Origin: Podaxis mareebaensis
Lineage: Eukaryota > Basidiomycota > Agaricomycetes > Agaricales > Agaricaceae
Reading direction: 5' to 3'
Assembly: GCA_018524725.1 (NCBI GenBank)
Contig: JAEUWP010000459.1
Span: 62,001-126,000 of the forward strand
DNA length: 64,000 nucleotides
The notes under the pieces are model-generated. The model was given only the letters and a program-made list of their open reading frames with translations. It made no database searches and was not told the DNA's origin. A program made the translations under genes and the position numbers. Every line of letters starts with the position of its first letter. Position 1 is the first letter of the stretch. Shown in pieces: positions 26,078 to 37,300 of this stretch.

Positions 26078-27967
26078 ATGACTGCTTCCAATCATGCATT
26101 CTCTGCATTTTCTTTCATTTCATTCGTTTTGACATCCATCCCCTTTGCGTGGCATCTACAGGGTGAGTTGCCGCAGAATCGTCGTGCAGCCTATGTCTCA
26201 TAGTCCGTCTGAACACAGCATGGAACATGGGAACTTGTATATACATGGGGTGGATATCTCTCGGGTCTCTCTTTCTGTTCATCAACTCTGTCGTCTGGGA
26301 CGGCAATGCAATAGACTGGGCACCGGTTTATTGCGATATTGTCACCAAATTCCTTATCGGAGTCACTGTTAGCATTCCTGCTGCGGCACTTTGTATCAAC
26401 AGGCGGTTGTATCACATCGTCAGAGTGACTTCAGTCGCAAGGACTATCTCAGAGGTGGGTGAAGCTGTAGCTTTTAATTGAAGTGTGCGGTATTGAATGG
26501 GCATTGTAGAAACGGCGAGGAGTGTTCATCGATCTCGCCATTGGTGTCGGGATTCCGATTCTTATCATGATCCTACGTGAGTCCTATGAAGCACTAAGGC
26601 AGCGCGCCTCTTAAAGAGAACTACCAGATGTTGTAGTCCAAGGCCACCGCTACGACATCTATGAAGATGTTGGATGCTGGCCAACAATCTACAACACCTA
26701 CCTCACCTACGCACTCATTTTCGGTCCGACACTTGGCATCGCCATCATCGCATGCATCTACTCTGTCCTTAGTATCCTGGCCCTCAAACGCAACTACCTC
26801 GAGTTCAAAAAACTCCTCTCTTCAAACGGCACAAATACGACCTCTGCGAATCGATATATCAGATTAATGTGTTTGGCTGGTTTGGAGGCACTTTTCGATG
26901 TACCGATCAATGTGTATGCGATCGTTGTTGCTGCGAAAAGCGGTGTGCAGCCGTGGATCTCCTGGGAGGAGACGCACTTCGGTACGTGTCCCTTGAAGAT
27001 CATCACATCAGGGCGTGATGCTGACGCGGGGCTTTGGGCCTTAGATTTCAACGTCATCGGCCAAATCCCGGCTCTCCTCTGGCGTAGCGACCCAGTAGCA
27101 GCGGCTGGCCTCGAACGCACGCGATGGACAGTCGTCGTCTGTGGTTTCATTTTCTTCGCGTTCTTTGGCTTTGCGGATGAAGCAATGAAGAATTACAAGC
27201 TCGCGTATAACTTTATGGCCAGGAAGTTTGGTTGGGGATTGATTGGTGTTCCAGGTGCCCATCGTGGCGGCTATGATGGTAGTGGTCCGAGTGGGGGCAA
27301 TGGTAGTAAGAGGATTGGGACGCCTGACGATGCCAGTGGAAGTAGTGGCATGAAGAAGGGCGGGTTGTTGCGTGGAAATGGCACAGAGAGCTGGATGAAC
27401 TCGTTTGGTGCCTTTGCAAACAAGGTCAAGTTAGTCGTCTTACAATCTTCGGGCAGCGTTTCCTTCTCCGGGCAATCGACTACCGGTAGAAATGCCAATA
27501 ATCAAGAACTACCGGTGTATGTGTCGACGGAGATGGTACAGAAGCGGGACGCGGATACAGGCAGTATATTCACTTCGTTGACCGAGTTCAGTTGCACTAC
27601 ACGGAGCTGCGAGGAGGATGTGTATGTAATCCAGAAGAAACCTTCCGGGTCGACATGTGTGGGCAACATGGACGAGGAAAAGCATGGTGCTCAACATGAC
27701 GACGAAGGATTAGAGCCGGCTATTGTTCCATGTTCCCCTCCGCCACCCCCCTTACCACCCAAAGACTGGCCACCAACAAAACCCTTGACGACCATCCCCG
27801 AACCGGCCTTACACCACCTCACACCAACCCGAACACCGCCAAGGCAAATGATTCCGACTTCCGTTTCCGTCTCACCCACGCCAAATGGCTCCTTTCTCGA
27901 CCTCACCACATCCGAGCTGGAAATACCCCCAGTACGGGACGTCCACTCGGCAGACAACCACGTTTGA
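26078..27967 (+). CDS. STE3-type pheromone receptor (seven-helix GPCR)
   Basis: Class D GPCR that in basidiomycetes binds farnesylated pheromones encoded at the P/R mating-type locus; non-mating paralogues also exist. The start at 26078 gives a first helix SAFSFISFVLTSIPFAWHLQ, joined to AWNMGTCIYMGWISLG (helix 2). WAPVYCDIVTKFLIGVTVSIPAAALCINRRLY is the conserved TM3 region (positions 26320-26410). GCWPTIYNTYLTYALIFGP is the extracellular loop 2/TM5 hallmark. RYIRLM and later helices continue to FIFFAFFGFADEAMKNY. A cytoplasmic tail of about 250 residues is Gly-, Ser- and Pro-rich (PPPPPLPPKDWPP). Several introns lie in the helical part. With no pheromone gene or second receptor nearby, a mating-type role is not supported by context and a receptor-like paralogue is equally possible. 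Confidence 0.9.
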
Positions 27968-28294
27968 TCAGCAAATGTTACCAGATGTTACCCCAAATAC
28001 CATATGACATGCGTTCTAATTTCATGATTCATTAGGGCTTGTTTTATTCCGTGGACCCCTTTGACAATGCCATATGTAGCCATATTCGTACCAGACATGT
28101 AGTGAATAATCACATTCTTGTTGTAGCATTTATTCATCCAACAACACATGACTTTTTGTTCGGACCTTGGAGCCATTTAGAAACAACTAAGGTACAAGTC
28201 AAGGTACACTGTTCCGCACAACAAAAGCGTGATAGACATGTGAAAATGGAGAAAATAGGACGTGTGTGGGGAAGTGACATCGGTATGATTAGAA
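27968..28294. other. Convergent intergenic region, 327 bp
   Basis: The 3' flanks of the STE3-like receptor and the peroxin gene. No gene recognised and no CaaX-ending frame seen. Confidence 0.45.
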
Positions 28295-29837
28295 TCAGGA
28301 CGAAGACGAAGATTTGGAAGATTTGGAAAGGGCTGCGCGAAGTCGCTGTCGAAGCGGGCTTTCCGGATCGGGTATGGGAATCGCAGAGGAAGAAGACGGG
28401 GGTGTGGGAGTAGACTGTTCTGGTGATTGTGTTTTGAGTTCTGAGAAGGTGGTCTGAATTGGTGATGATGTCGGCAACGACTTGGGCTGGGCGGGGATCG
28501 ACGCCTGGTTGTGAGGGTTTTGAACACCGAGCTCGCCTTGGCCAACGATTTCTACGACTTCGCTTACGATGGCAACACGAGTCCAACGTCGGTAACGTGT
28601 GTACTGCAGACGAAAATAGTGAGACAAGGTGTCGAGTAAAAATACTAGAGGTGATCACCTTGCCCAAGCCACCACGACAGGACTGGTTTTCCCACTTGTT
28701 ATCGCCGTATATCCAGCCATCCGGGTCTGTGAAAGATTCACCCGATTCACCTTGATCAGTTCCTTGTAGCGGATTAGGTTCCATAGCAGCTGGGGCGGAA
28801 GTTGGGGATGAAGGTGGAGAGGAAATGATAGAAGACTCTTTAAGTTTGTTGGTGGCCGCTCTGAGGAGACGACTGCCACTGGAGGTGGCGGAGGAAGAGG
28901 GAGTGAGAGAAGAAGGTTCGTCTATGGCAGGAGGGGCGCGCTCAATGCGTGAGAGAGGAGAACCCTCCTTGCGAATAATAAGCTTCCATTCTGGTTCTTC
29001 CCATTTCCAGGTCGCAGTACGTTTAATTCTGGATTTACCATCTGGAGAGGGCAGATAGACGGTTGTAGGATTAGGAAGCGTGAAGGCGTTTGGAGGGGAG
29101 ACGGGGTGAAGGGAAGGGGAGCACCAGGAGGGGCGCTCGGAGGGCAGGAGGGCGGCAGTCCAGTCAAGGCCCATCCACCAGCGTTGGTTCTCATAAACAG
29201 TGAAGAGGAAGCGGAGGGAGGGCACTGGGGCGGGAGTTGTTGGTGTAGGCTGGTTAGATACCACAAGCTTGGGTAGAGGTTGTCCTGTCAGCAAGGCTTG
29301 AATGTGATAGAGAGAGGTGCGGACGAATGCGCTCCGCCAGAGGATGGAGCGAAGGACACACGCCCAAGGAGCTCTATGTGTAAGAACGAGGGACCCCATT
29401 ATAGCAAGGAGGATGCGTGCTGGGACAAGGTAAGAGACAATAAGCCAGGGGACGGTGAGGATTGCTGCTGCACGGAGGAGGGCGATGGGGGGCATTGAGG
29501 GAGAAGGGAATGTTGGGAGTGCGCTGCGCAGGACGGTGAGATCAGCGATGGCGCTCTGGAGCACATTCTCCGTCACAAATGGGGGAGGATGGCGCTGCGA
29601 GGTCTGGATGAATGCGAGTGCAACGAATAATGGCAGTCCACAACGGAACAGGACAGGTGCTGCGAGACAGACCATCCACCACGACGCAAGCGTAAGCCAC
29701 GACGAGTACCAGTCATCCGACCATCCGATGAGACGCGTCGCCCGCGCTGCAACGGCAAGAACGGGTGCAAGGTTGACAAGAGCATCAGTGAGAGGCTGGG
29801 GAACGCTGTCGACGAAGTGAGCGAGGACGTCGACCAT
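28295..29837 (-). CDS. Peroxin of the PEX24/PEX28-32 family with dysferlin (DysF) domain
   Basis: Integral membrane protein of the yeast Pex30-type family that shapes ER-peroxisome contact regions and controls peroxisome number. The start at 29837 leads to an N-terminal membrane region (WWMVCLAAPVLFRCGLPLFVALAF; LLRAAAILTVPWLIVSYLVPARILLAI). The DysF part begins with FLFTVYENQRWWMGLDWTAALL (about 29160-29220). It continues with KWEEPEWKLI and ends with DPDGWIYGDNKWENQS...GGLGK. A short intron with donor AAG/GTGATC joins to YTRYRRWTRVAIV, completing the domain. A Ser/Pro-rich tail ends at 28295. The start codon is 86 bp from that of the divergent GPI18 gene. Confidence 0.88.
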
Positions 29838-29923
29838 GAGGAATGAATATTCAGTGATTTCTAGGGGGATTTATTAAGGGTGATTGGCGCGTGATATTCG
29901 CCTCTCCCTCATGTATTCCTCAT
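29838..29923. promoter_or_regulatory. Shared 86 bp divergent promoter (peroxin / GPI18)
   Basis: Only 86 bp separate two opposing start codons, so the two genes must share core promoter sequence or have very short leaders. No TATA box is clear. Confidence 0.55.
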
Positions 29924-31090
29924 ATGTTCTCCCAAGTCCTCGCGTCTCGCGTATTCTATCTTGCCATCGCCCTCGCTGCACACGCCATCGTCCATCCATT
30001 TGACGCATCTGCAAACAGCGTGCAGAACATCTTGACACGCTGGGACGTTCTCCACTTCAAGGATATCGCTGACAACGGCTACCGCTGGGAACATCAGTAT
30101 GCCTTCCTCCCCGCTATCCCCTTCCTCCTCCGCCACCTCTCTCCCTTTTCCCTCTTTCTCCTCAATGCTGCCCTATCATACGACTCTGCCAGGACATTAT
30201 TTAAGCTTTCCCTTCACCACCTCCGCAGACAGGACGTATCGCATCTCGCCGCCTTGCTCTCCCTCATCCCCTTCAGTCCAGCAACGCTCTACTTTGCGCC
30301 CTATGCAGAACCATTCTTCACCTACTTCTCCTATCGTGGTCAGTACCTCGCGAATGCCTCAGATACATCCATTGCTAAATGTCATCCAGGCATGCTTTGC
30401 TCTGCACGCGAACAGTGGTTCCGAGCAACCCTCTTCTTCACACTTGCGTCCACATTTCGCTCAAATGGTTTCTTCCTCGCTGGTTTCATCATCTGGGGCA
30501 TTCTCTATCCCTACCTGGATAAAAAGCGTCTCCCATCTCTACCTGATCTGCTCACTGCCATCGCCTCCTCTGCCTTGATCCTTTCTCCCTTTATCGCTCA
30601 CAACGCCTCCGCCTACCTCAACTTTTGTTTTTCCTCCACGTCCCCACGGTGGTGCACGAACGTCGTACCACTCAGCTACAACCACGTTCAGTCCGCGTAC
30701 TGGAACGTCGGCCTATTCAGGTACTGGACACCCAGCCAACTCCCCAATTTTCTCATTGCACTCCCTCCTCTTTTCGCCCTCTTTTCTTATTCTCTTCGCT
30801 ATCTCGGGCAGTTTGTCCGATTCGATAGGTATCCCGATCCCTTCTTCAATCCTTCGATCGCACCTCACGCTATACATGCCCTCCTCATGTCTTGCATCCT
30901 CTTCTTTGCTTCTCATACCCAAATCGTCCTCCGACTCGCACCTTCAATGCCCTTCACATACTGGGCAGCTGCGTATATCCTCACACACGCCAAGGAACAC
31001 CCTTTCGCTTCTCGTGCCTGGATACCCTGGGCTTTCACTTGGAGCGTTATCTCAGTTATTCTCTGGGTCGCTTTCCTTCCCCCCGCCTAG
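29924..31090 (+). CDS. gpi18: GPI mannosyltransferase 2 (PIG-V/GPI18)
   Basis: Adds the second mannose to the GPI anchor precursor in the ER lumen, using dolichol-phosphate mannose. The first ATG in frame is 29924 (MFSQVLASRVFYLAIALAAH); a longer reading would need a GTG start. The lumenal catalytic loop NILTRWDVLHFKDIADNGYRWEHQYAFLP holds the WD.x.HF motif. PFSPATLYFAPYAEPFFTYFSYRG follows. An intron (about 30330-30391) then leads into MLCSAREQWFRATLFFTLASTFRSNG. About eight hydrophobic helices follow, with CTNVVPLSYNHVQSAYWNVGLFRYW conserved. At about 368 residues it fits the family. It converges on the DUF3712 gene with a 298 bp gap. Confidence 0.92.
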   Translation: MFSQVLASRVFYLAIALAAHAIVHPFDASANSVQNILTRWDVLHFKDIADNGYRWEHQYAFLPAIPFLLRHLSPFSLFLLNAALSYDSARTLFKLSLHHLRRQDVSHLAALLSLIPFSPATLYFAPYAEPFFTYFSYRGQYLANASDTSIAKCHPGMLCSAREQWFRATLFFTLASTFRSNGFFLAGFIIWGILYPYLDKKRLPSLPDLLTAIASSALILSPFIAHNASAYLNFCFSSTSPRWCTNVVPLSYNHVQSAYWNVGLFRYWTPSQLPNFLIALPPLFALFSYSLRYLGQFVRFDRYPDPFFNPSIAPHAIHALLMSCILFFASHTQIVLRLAPSMPFTYWAAAYILTHAKEHPFASRAWIPWAFTWSVISVILWVAFLPPA

Positions 31091-31388
31091 TTTTATTCTC
31101 GGTATTCCAGTAACATCAATCCATCATGCGTGCTTCCTTCTGCGCTCAACCCGTATTTGTGAGCTGCTCTCCCCTCTCCATAATGATAATCACTGGATCC
31201 ATGTCATGCTTCGAGAACCCAGAAGCCAATCACAAAACAGTCGGCATAGTCGTTCAATAGCTACAATGGGTATTTACAGGATCTCATTATACACTAAGAC
31301 CGTGGATGTTTCCAAGAAAAATGGTATCATAATAATAGTAGGAGTAGATGAGAAGGATCCCGTATATTACTATCAAGAAAAGTGTCCT

Positions 31389-34300
31389 TTACTGAGAAGT
31401 CGAGTCAGAAGGTTCATCCGAAGATTTTGCTGGAGACGCAGTTTCAGTCGCAGGGGAAGATGCACTGGCGGCTGCAGGAGCAGGAGCAGGGGATGCTTTG
31501 ACAACGGCATCGGCGGTAGTCTCGGCAGCTGCAGTTGTAGTCGGTGCAGGCGCATCAACACTCTTCCCACTATCCTCCGTCGTTTCTTCAGCAGCAGCAG
31601 ATGTAGAACTCTTCGTCGCAGTCGGCTCTTTGCCATCACCACTACCACTGCTCACAACACCACTGGTGCTAGCGCCCACCGAGGCAGTACTCGAAGCGGC
31701 AGCAGACGATGCATCCGTTGAATGATGTCCTGACAAAATGTCTTTGGCCTTGTCCAACAACCCATCCAGCGTCATTTTCGCCCCACTAAGACTAAGCGCA
31801 AGATCATAGGTCGTCGGCACACCCTTCTGCTCCAACTTCAACCACGGAATCTGGTACCCGCCCGGCCCTCCGATCCTCACCGTGTTAACTGCGCTGATGT
31901 CCAACATGCCCCTCGGAATAATATCGAGTGATGCGAGAGCGCCTTGCGTCAACAGGACGTTCGGGAACAAACCAGAACCGACAGTTTGTCCAGGAGGGAT
32001 GATAAACGAGTCGAAGCTCTGACCGAAGAATGCGTATACGGTCCCATCCAATCCGGAATCGGCTTGCACAAACTCAATGACCATATCCGTATCAAGCGGA
32101 TTTTGGACTTGGAATTCAACAGAGACAAGGTTGGTAACGAGCGAATCAAGGGTGATGACAACGTGAACGCTGACGATAATGTCTGGGTGGTTGAGACCTG
32201 TAATGCTCGTCGAGAGCGTGACGCCATCAAGTGCCGGTTGGAGTGAGCCGAAGGGTGAGCTCTGCATGTCTCCGTCGATTGTGATGTCGAGGGCGTTTCC
32301 AGTTTGGATGAATTGTGAGAGGAAGTTTTGTGCGATCGTGTCATTGGCATTGTCGGGCTCGTAATGGAATTCTGTGGCTACTACGTTTTCACCGGGAACC
32401 AGGTCGAATTCCTGTGTATGTTTGAATAACGGACCGAAAGGAAAGTAAGAGAATTCTACTCACATTGATCGCGGCACGACCAATCTTTGTTCCCTGGAAC
32501 ATGACGGGTAATGAAACGTCGACAGTATTCAACGAGATATTTGATGGGTTCTCCAATGTAGTCGTCAACGGCGACAAGATGTACTCGTTTCCGCCTTCGC
32601 CACCACTTCCTGTAACGGACACGTTGCTCAACTTAGCCTGGTGGTTGAACGACGCGATTCCCTTCAGGCTGGACGTGACGTCAATGGGGATGCCACTAAT
32701 TGGAACGTCACCGATCGAGGTCCTGGCCGTGACGTCGGCTGAACCTTTCAAATCGATATCGATCGAGGACATCAGGGTGGCGCCCACGAACATTTGAGCG
32801 AATGCATTGTTATTAAGGGATTTGAGCGGTTGATTCTCGAATGAAATGACGAGATCGACGGTGTTGCCGGTGGACACTCCTCCGTCGACCGACATTTTGG
32901 GAAGATCGAGCTGAAACAGAGATCAGTTGAAATTTATCAATAAGCGAAGCATGAACATACTTGGGCAACATCGGTGCCGCGCAAATTGAGAACGAGCATT
33001 TGAGCAGCTTCCACGACTTGAAGAGCGAATCCAAACGGATTCGCGTACTGAGCCACGGTATTCTGGGAACTGGCGGGCGGTGCAAACGCTTGATCAGAGC
33101 TCTGTATTGTGACTTCCAAGTCATTAAGTTGGATAGCCTTGATGACATCGAACCTCTCTCCAGGGAGTACGACGTTCAGCGACAATGTCTTAAATGCGGT
33201 ACTCAACCACGTGACAGGACCATCTGCGCCAGGTGGTTGTACGCTGTCGCCCCGTGTTTCGAGGGTAGTATTGTGGCCAGCTAAGAACTCGGAGAAGAGA
33301 AGTCCAATTGTCTCAAGGTTCTCCCCACTTTGGGGAACGATACGACCAGTGAGGTGCGTTTCGGCGACCGCTTGGGGTTTAAGAGTGAGATTGTCAGCAG
33401 CCAGAGCTACGAGGCCGTTAGCAGGCTGCGGATAAAGGAAATACCCGGACGACTCACGACCAACCAAAACATTCTGGAAGAAGGCCTGGAAAGTGACATG
33501 ACCGAGCTCGAGACCGAGCTCTGAAGAACAATCTCAGTAGCCGAATAACTCATTGGGAGTATTCATACTCACGAGCAGGGGAGGGAATCCTCGCGTCAGT
33601 TTCAACATGAATACCACCTGCGGGGTCATCCGAGGGAAGCTGGAAGTTGGAGATTGAAACTCCTGGCAAGTTATTGAAGGCCTTGAAGGAAACAGACTTG
33701 GTCAGCTCAATATTGTCAAAGATCGTTCCTAGGGCCCGCAGACGAAGCTTCTTGGTGGAGATCGTCCACTCGAATTGCTCATTGTGCAGCAAGAACTCGG
33801 CAAAAGCAGTAAAGTCACCCTGGTTGGTGATCGTCAATCGACCTTTCGCTTCGTAGTCGGGGACACCATCATTTGCAGCAGCGCAAATAGAGGGGAGGCT
33901 AATCTGGGCAATCTGCTTTCCTTCCCAAGTGACTGTTAAGGGCTCAGTGAATTCGATCAACGCATCAAGAGGCCCAACGTCAGTCAAAGACCCCTTCAGG
34001 GATAGATCGAAGCCGTCATTTGAGATGTTGCTGATGTCGGCCTCTTTGAAGGCCAACACCGAACCGTCCACAAGGTGCTGTGCGACAGGACCAGCAACAG
34101 CCCCAATCAAGAACAGCGTAGTTTCGTCAGTCACCGCGGGGACGGACTTTTGTGTAAAGGTCAAGTCGGTCGCAAAATCGTCGAGTTTCGTGCCAGTGTC
34201 AACACTGAGATCGACTTTGAGATTGGCGAGTGACTTCAGTATAGCACCGGCAGCATCGAACTGATGGCCGCTGACACAGGTGGGTTTTGAGGTGTCGACC

Positions 34301-37300
34301 GTGGTTTTAACGGGTGGCTTGAAGTCGGGGTTGTCGAGAACGAATTGGAACATATCATTTAGCGGCCCGAGATCGACGCCGTTCTGCGCAGAAGCTTGCT
34401 GAAGAAGTGAAATGATGGCAACTGGATCAAGATTGAATTTGAAGGGAAGACCGGGCGACGTCACTTCACTGTGACCTTCAGCACGAACGGGGTGGGCGGA
34501 TATATCAATATTTGGAACGGATCCAAGAGTGATATCATGGAACATTGCAGTGGCTCCGACACGGAGAAGGTTGATGCTGGCAGTGAAGGGATTGGAGAGT
34601 GTGAACGATGCCGTTGCATCTCCTGTGTCAACGATGTTAATGGGGAACGTGAGAGACACTTGTTTGATCAGAGTACTGTTGAGGGCGGGTATGGTTACAG
34701 GAGAAAGTCGAATCTGAGAGAGAGCTTGCTTGAGCGATTGGATGCTAGTGGCGCTCGTGCTCCCGACGATGGCAGTGTCGACATTAATGCCCTGCAAGAA
34801 GTTCTGCAGCAACGTGCGACCAGCTGAGACAGCATCCCCTTGTGGGGAGAAGTGAACATCGATGGCTGGTACAACGGGGCCTGGAGTGATCACCATATCC
34901 TGGATGTTTGCAGTGCCCATCATCTTGTCCTGGAACTGGAGGTTGAAGGCCACGTCACCTGTCCCAATGGTCAGGTTACTAGGGTTGAACAGCGTACTGT
35001 CGACCTTGATTAACAAGAAATCGGGGAATCCATGATTGACATCGAGGTTGCTGACAGTGACGGGCCTGGTGTTGAGACCTTGCAAACCTTCAATGGTACT
35101 CTCCACAGAAAAGGAGATACCAGCGAGGGAAAGGAGCCCGACAGCCGTATTAGCATCTGCATTCGCAGTTCCAGAGAGTCTGATCGTTTGCGTTGCCCCG
35201 ACAGTTGTGTCAGCGAGGAAGCGGTCAAAAGTTGAGCGCCCGTCATCGAACACATCGAAGGGAACGTTTTCGAAGTTGATGTGAATGACGCGGTTCTCCA
35301 CGTCCGTGGAGCTTGGGCCTTTGGGGATGGCGAGTTGGGCAAAGGACGTTCCTTCATACCCAAGGGTGATTGTTTGCTCGAGAGCTGTAATATCAATGGG
35401 AAAGCCAAAGGGTAACGTAAACGCCGCATCTGTCGATCGACTGCTCGTGGAGGGCTTATACGCGGTGGCCTCCGTGAACCTGAGATCCATCTCGTTGAGA
35501 GCAATGGATTTGATGATGTTCTGAGGTCCTTGGTCGGGGAGGACTGTATTGACTCTCAGTGACTTGATGCCTTCATTAAGCCAGGTAACCTGATTAAAAA
35601 GTGAGTATTTTTTGGTAGGCAAGGCATTGATCCAGAGCCTACGCTGCTGGGTCCAGCACTCGCTCCCTCAACCACGACATTGCTTGTTTTCCCGGCCACG
35701 AAGTTGTTGAAGATTTGAGAAACCTCGGCAAGGTCATTTGGAGAGCTCTGAGGGACGAGGCGACCGACCAACGACAAGTCCGACGTCGAGCGAGGGGCAA
35801 GAGACACTCCACCAGACGCAACAACAGGGGCAATCATCGTTTCTCCGGAGAACGTATTGAAACCGAGCGACTCGAGCTGGATGCCAACGTCTGATGGCTA
35901 CCAGACGGGTGAGTACTCGCTTGTGTATAAGAATGAGGGTACACGTACGTTGGTGGTCGAAGCCTCGAGGGTAAGGTGAATACCGCCAGCTGGGTCGTTA
36001 GATGGGAGATCAAAGCTTTTGATCTTAACACCGTCCTTCAAACCGTTGAAGCCCTTCAGATTGACTTGTTTCGCCGGGAACAGGATTCCTGGAACGTCGA
36101 TTCCAAGTGCATTGACTGTGGCATCATCAGGATCAATTAGCATAGATTACCACAAACGCCTTACCACTCAGGTTGTTCCCGGATATCTCCCAATCGAATG
36201 ATTCTTCTGTAAGCAAAACCTGAAAACGTACATGAGTGACCGAGAGTCTTGGTGAAACTAAGGAACATGTATGACCTTAGTGAATTCGGTCAGGACGCCA
36301 AGATCCACCACGTTAAACATCGTGTCAGTATCAAGAGTGGCCCCAACGTCCCCAACTACTTGAACAGCATCCATCTTGATGTTACCGAAGGTATTTCCTT
36401 GCCATGCGACATTCAGGCCTGAGGGGAAGGAAATCTTTGCGTCGACTAAATCGAAGAATGGTCAATATTTGGCGGAGAGAAAAAGGGGCGTATTCTGCCT
36501 ACATGGACCCGCGTTAGAAATGCTGCCTCGTAAGTGAGTGCCTAATAACATTCTAGATGAATCATCCGAATAGTGGACCTTGTTATGAGAGTCTCCTACC
36601 GAAAGCTTCTTGCTTGGGGTCCGTGATCAGCACTGTATCAACCCTACAGAGGATATGAGTGAATGAATATAATAGGCAAACTATAAACCCACCCGAGTCC
36701 AGCTCCTGCTACAATCTTCTCGACAATGGGTTGCGCAAGAACAGGAAGAATGAGATTGAGGGTATCATCTGTCGCGGTTGGGACGGCTGTCTGCGTATAC
36801 TGAAGAGTGGTTTTGTAGTCGCCTGAAAGAAGCCAATCCAAGTCACAACCCGCGCAAGTCAAAAATAGATGCAATCTTACCAATTGAGACCTCGGAAACC
36901 AGATGGACATCAGACTGGAGTTTTTTGAACGCTGTCTGTACAAAGGTGGGGAGATCAAAACCGCTACCATGATTGAAGCTAATCATTATCCCCGAGACCA
37001 TCACAATAGACAAGCACTTACTCAAAGACGCCTGCATCTTGTCGCTTGACTGGTGGTTGCCCAGTGGTCGTCAAGTACTGAATTCCACCAAGTTGAACAA
37101 TGCCATCCAAGGGTGCAGGATCTAAGCCGGCCTCAACCGCTAGTGCACGGGTTACAGTGAATAACGCTGCGGGGTCGAAATTCATGTTAAGCTCGAGCTC
37201 AGGGGACTCCGTGACAGAATGTGGTGCCGCTCTGAAGTCCGTCGTTGTCTCTATAGCGCCCAAGGGAATGCCATGCGAAGTGACGCTGGAAGAAATCCTG

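Noticed and set aside
25691..28290. Possible pheromone-precursor gene near the STE3-like receptor
   Set aside because: No short frame ending in a CaaX box could be found by eye in either flank.
29891..29923. Longer N terminus for GPI18
   Set aside because: The extension would begin at GTG; the first ATG in frame is 29924 and gives a normal PIG-V start.
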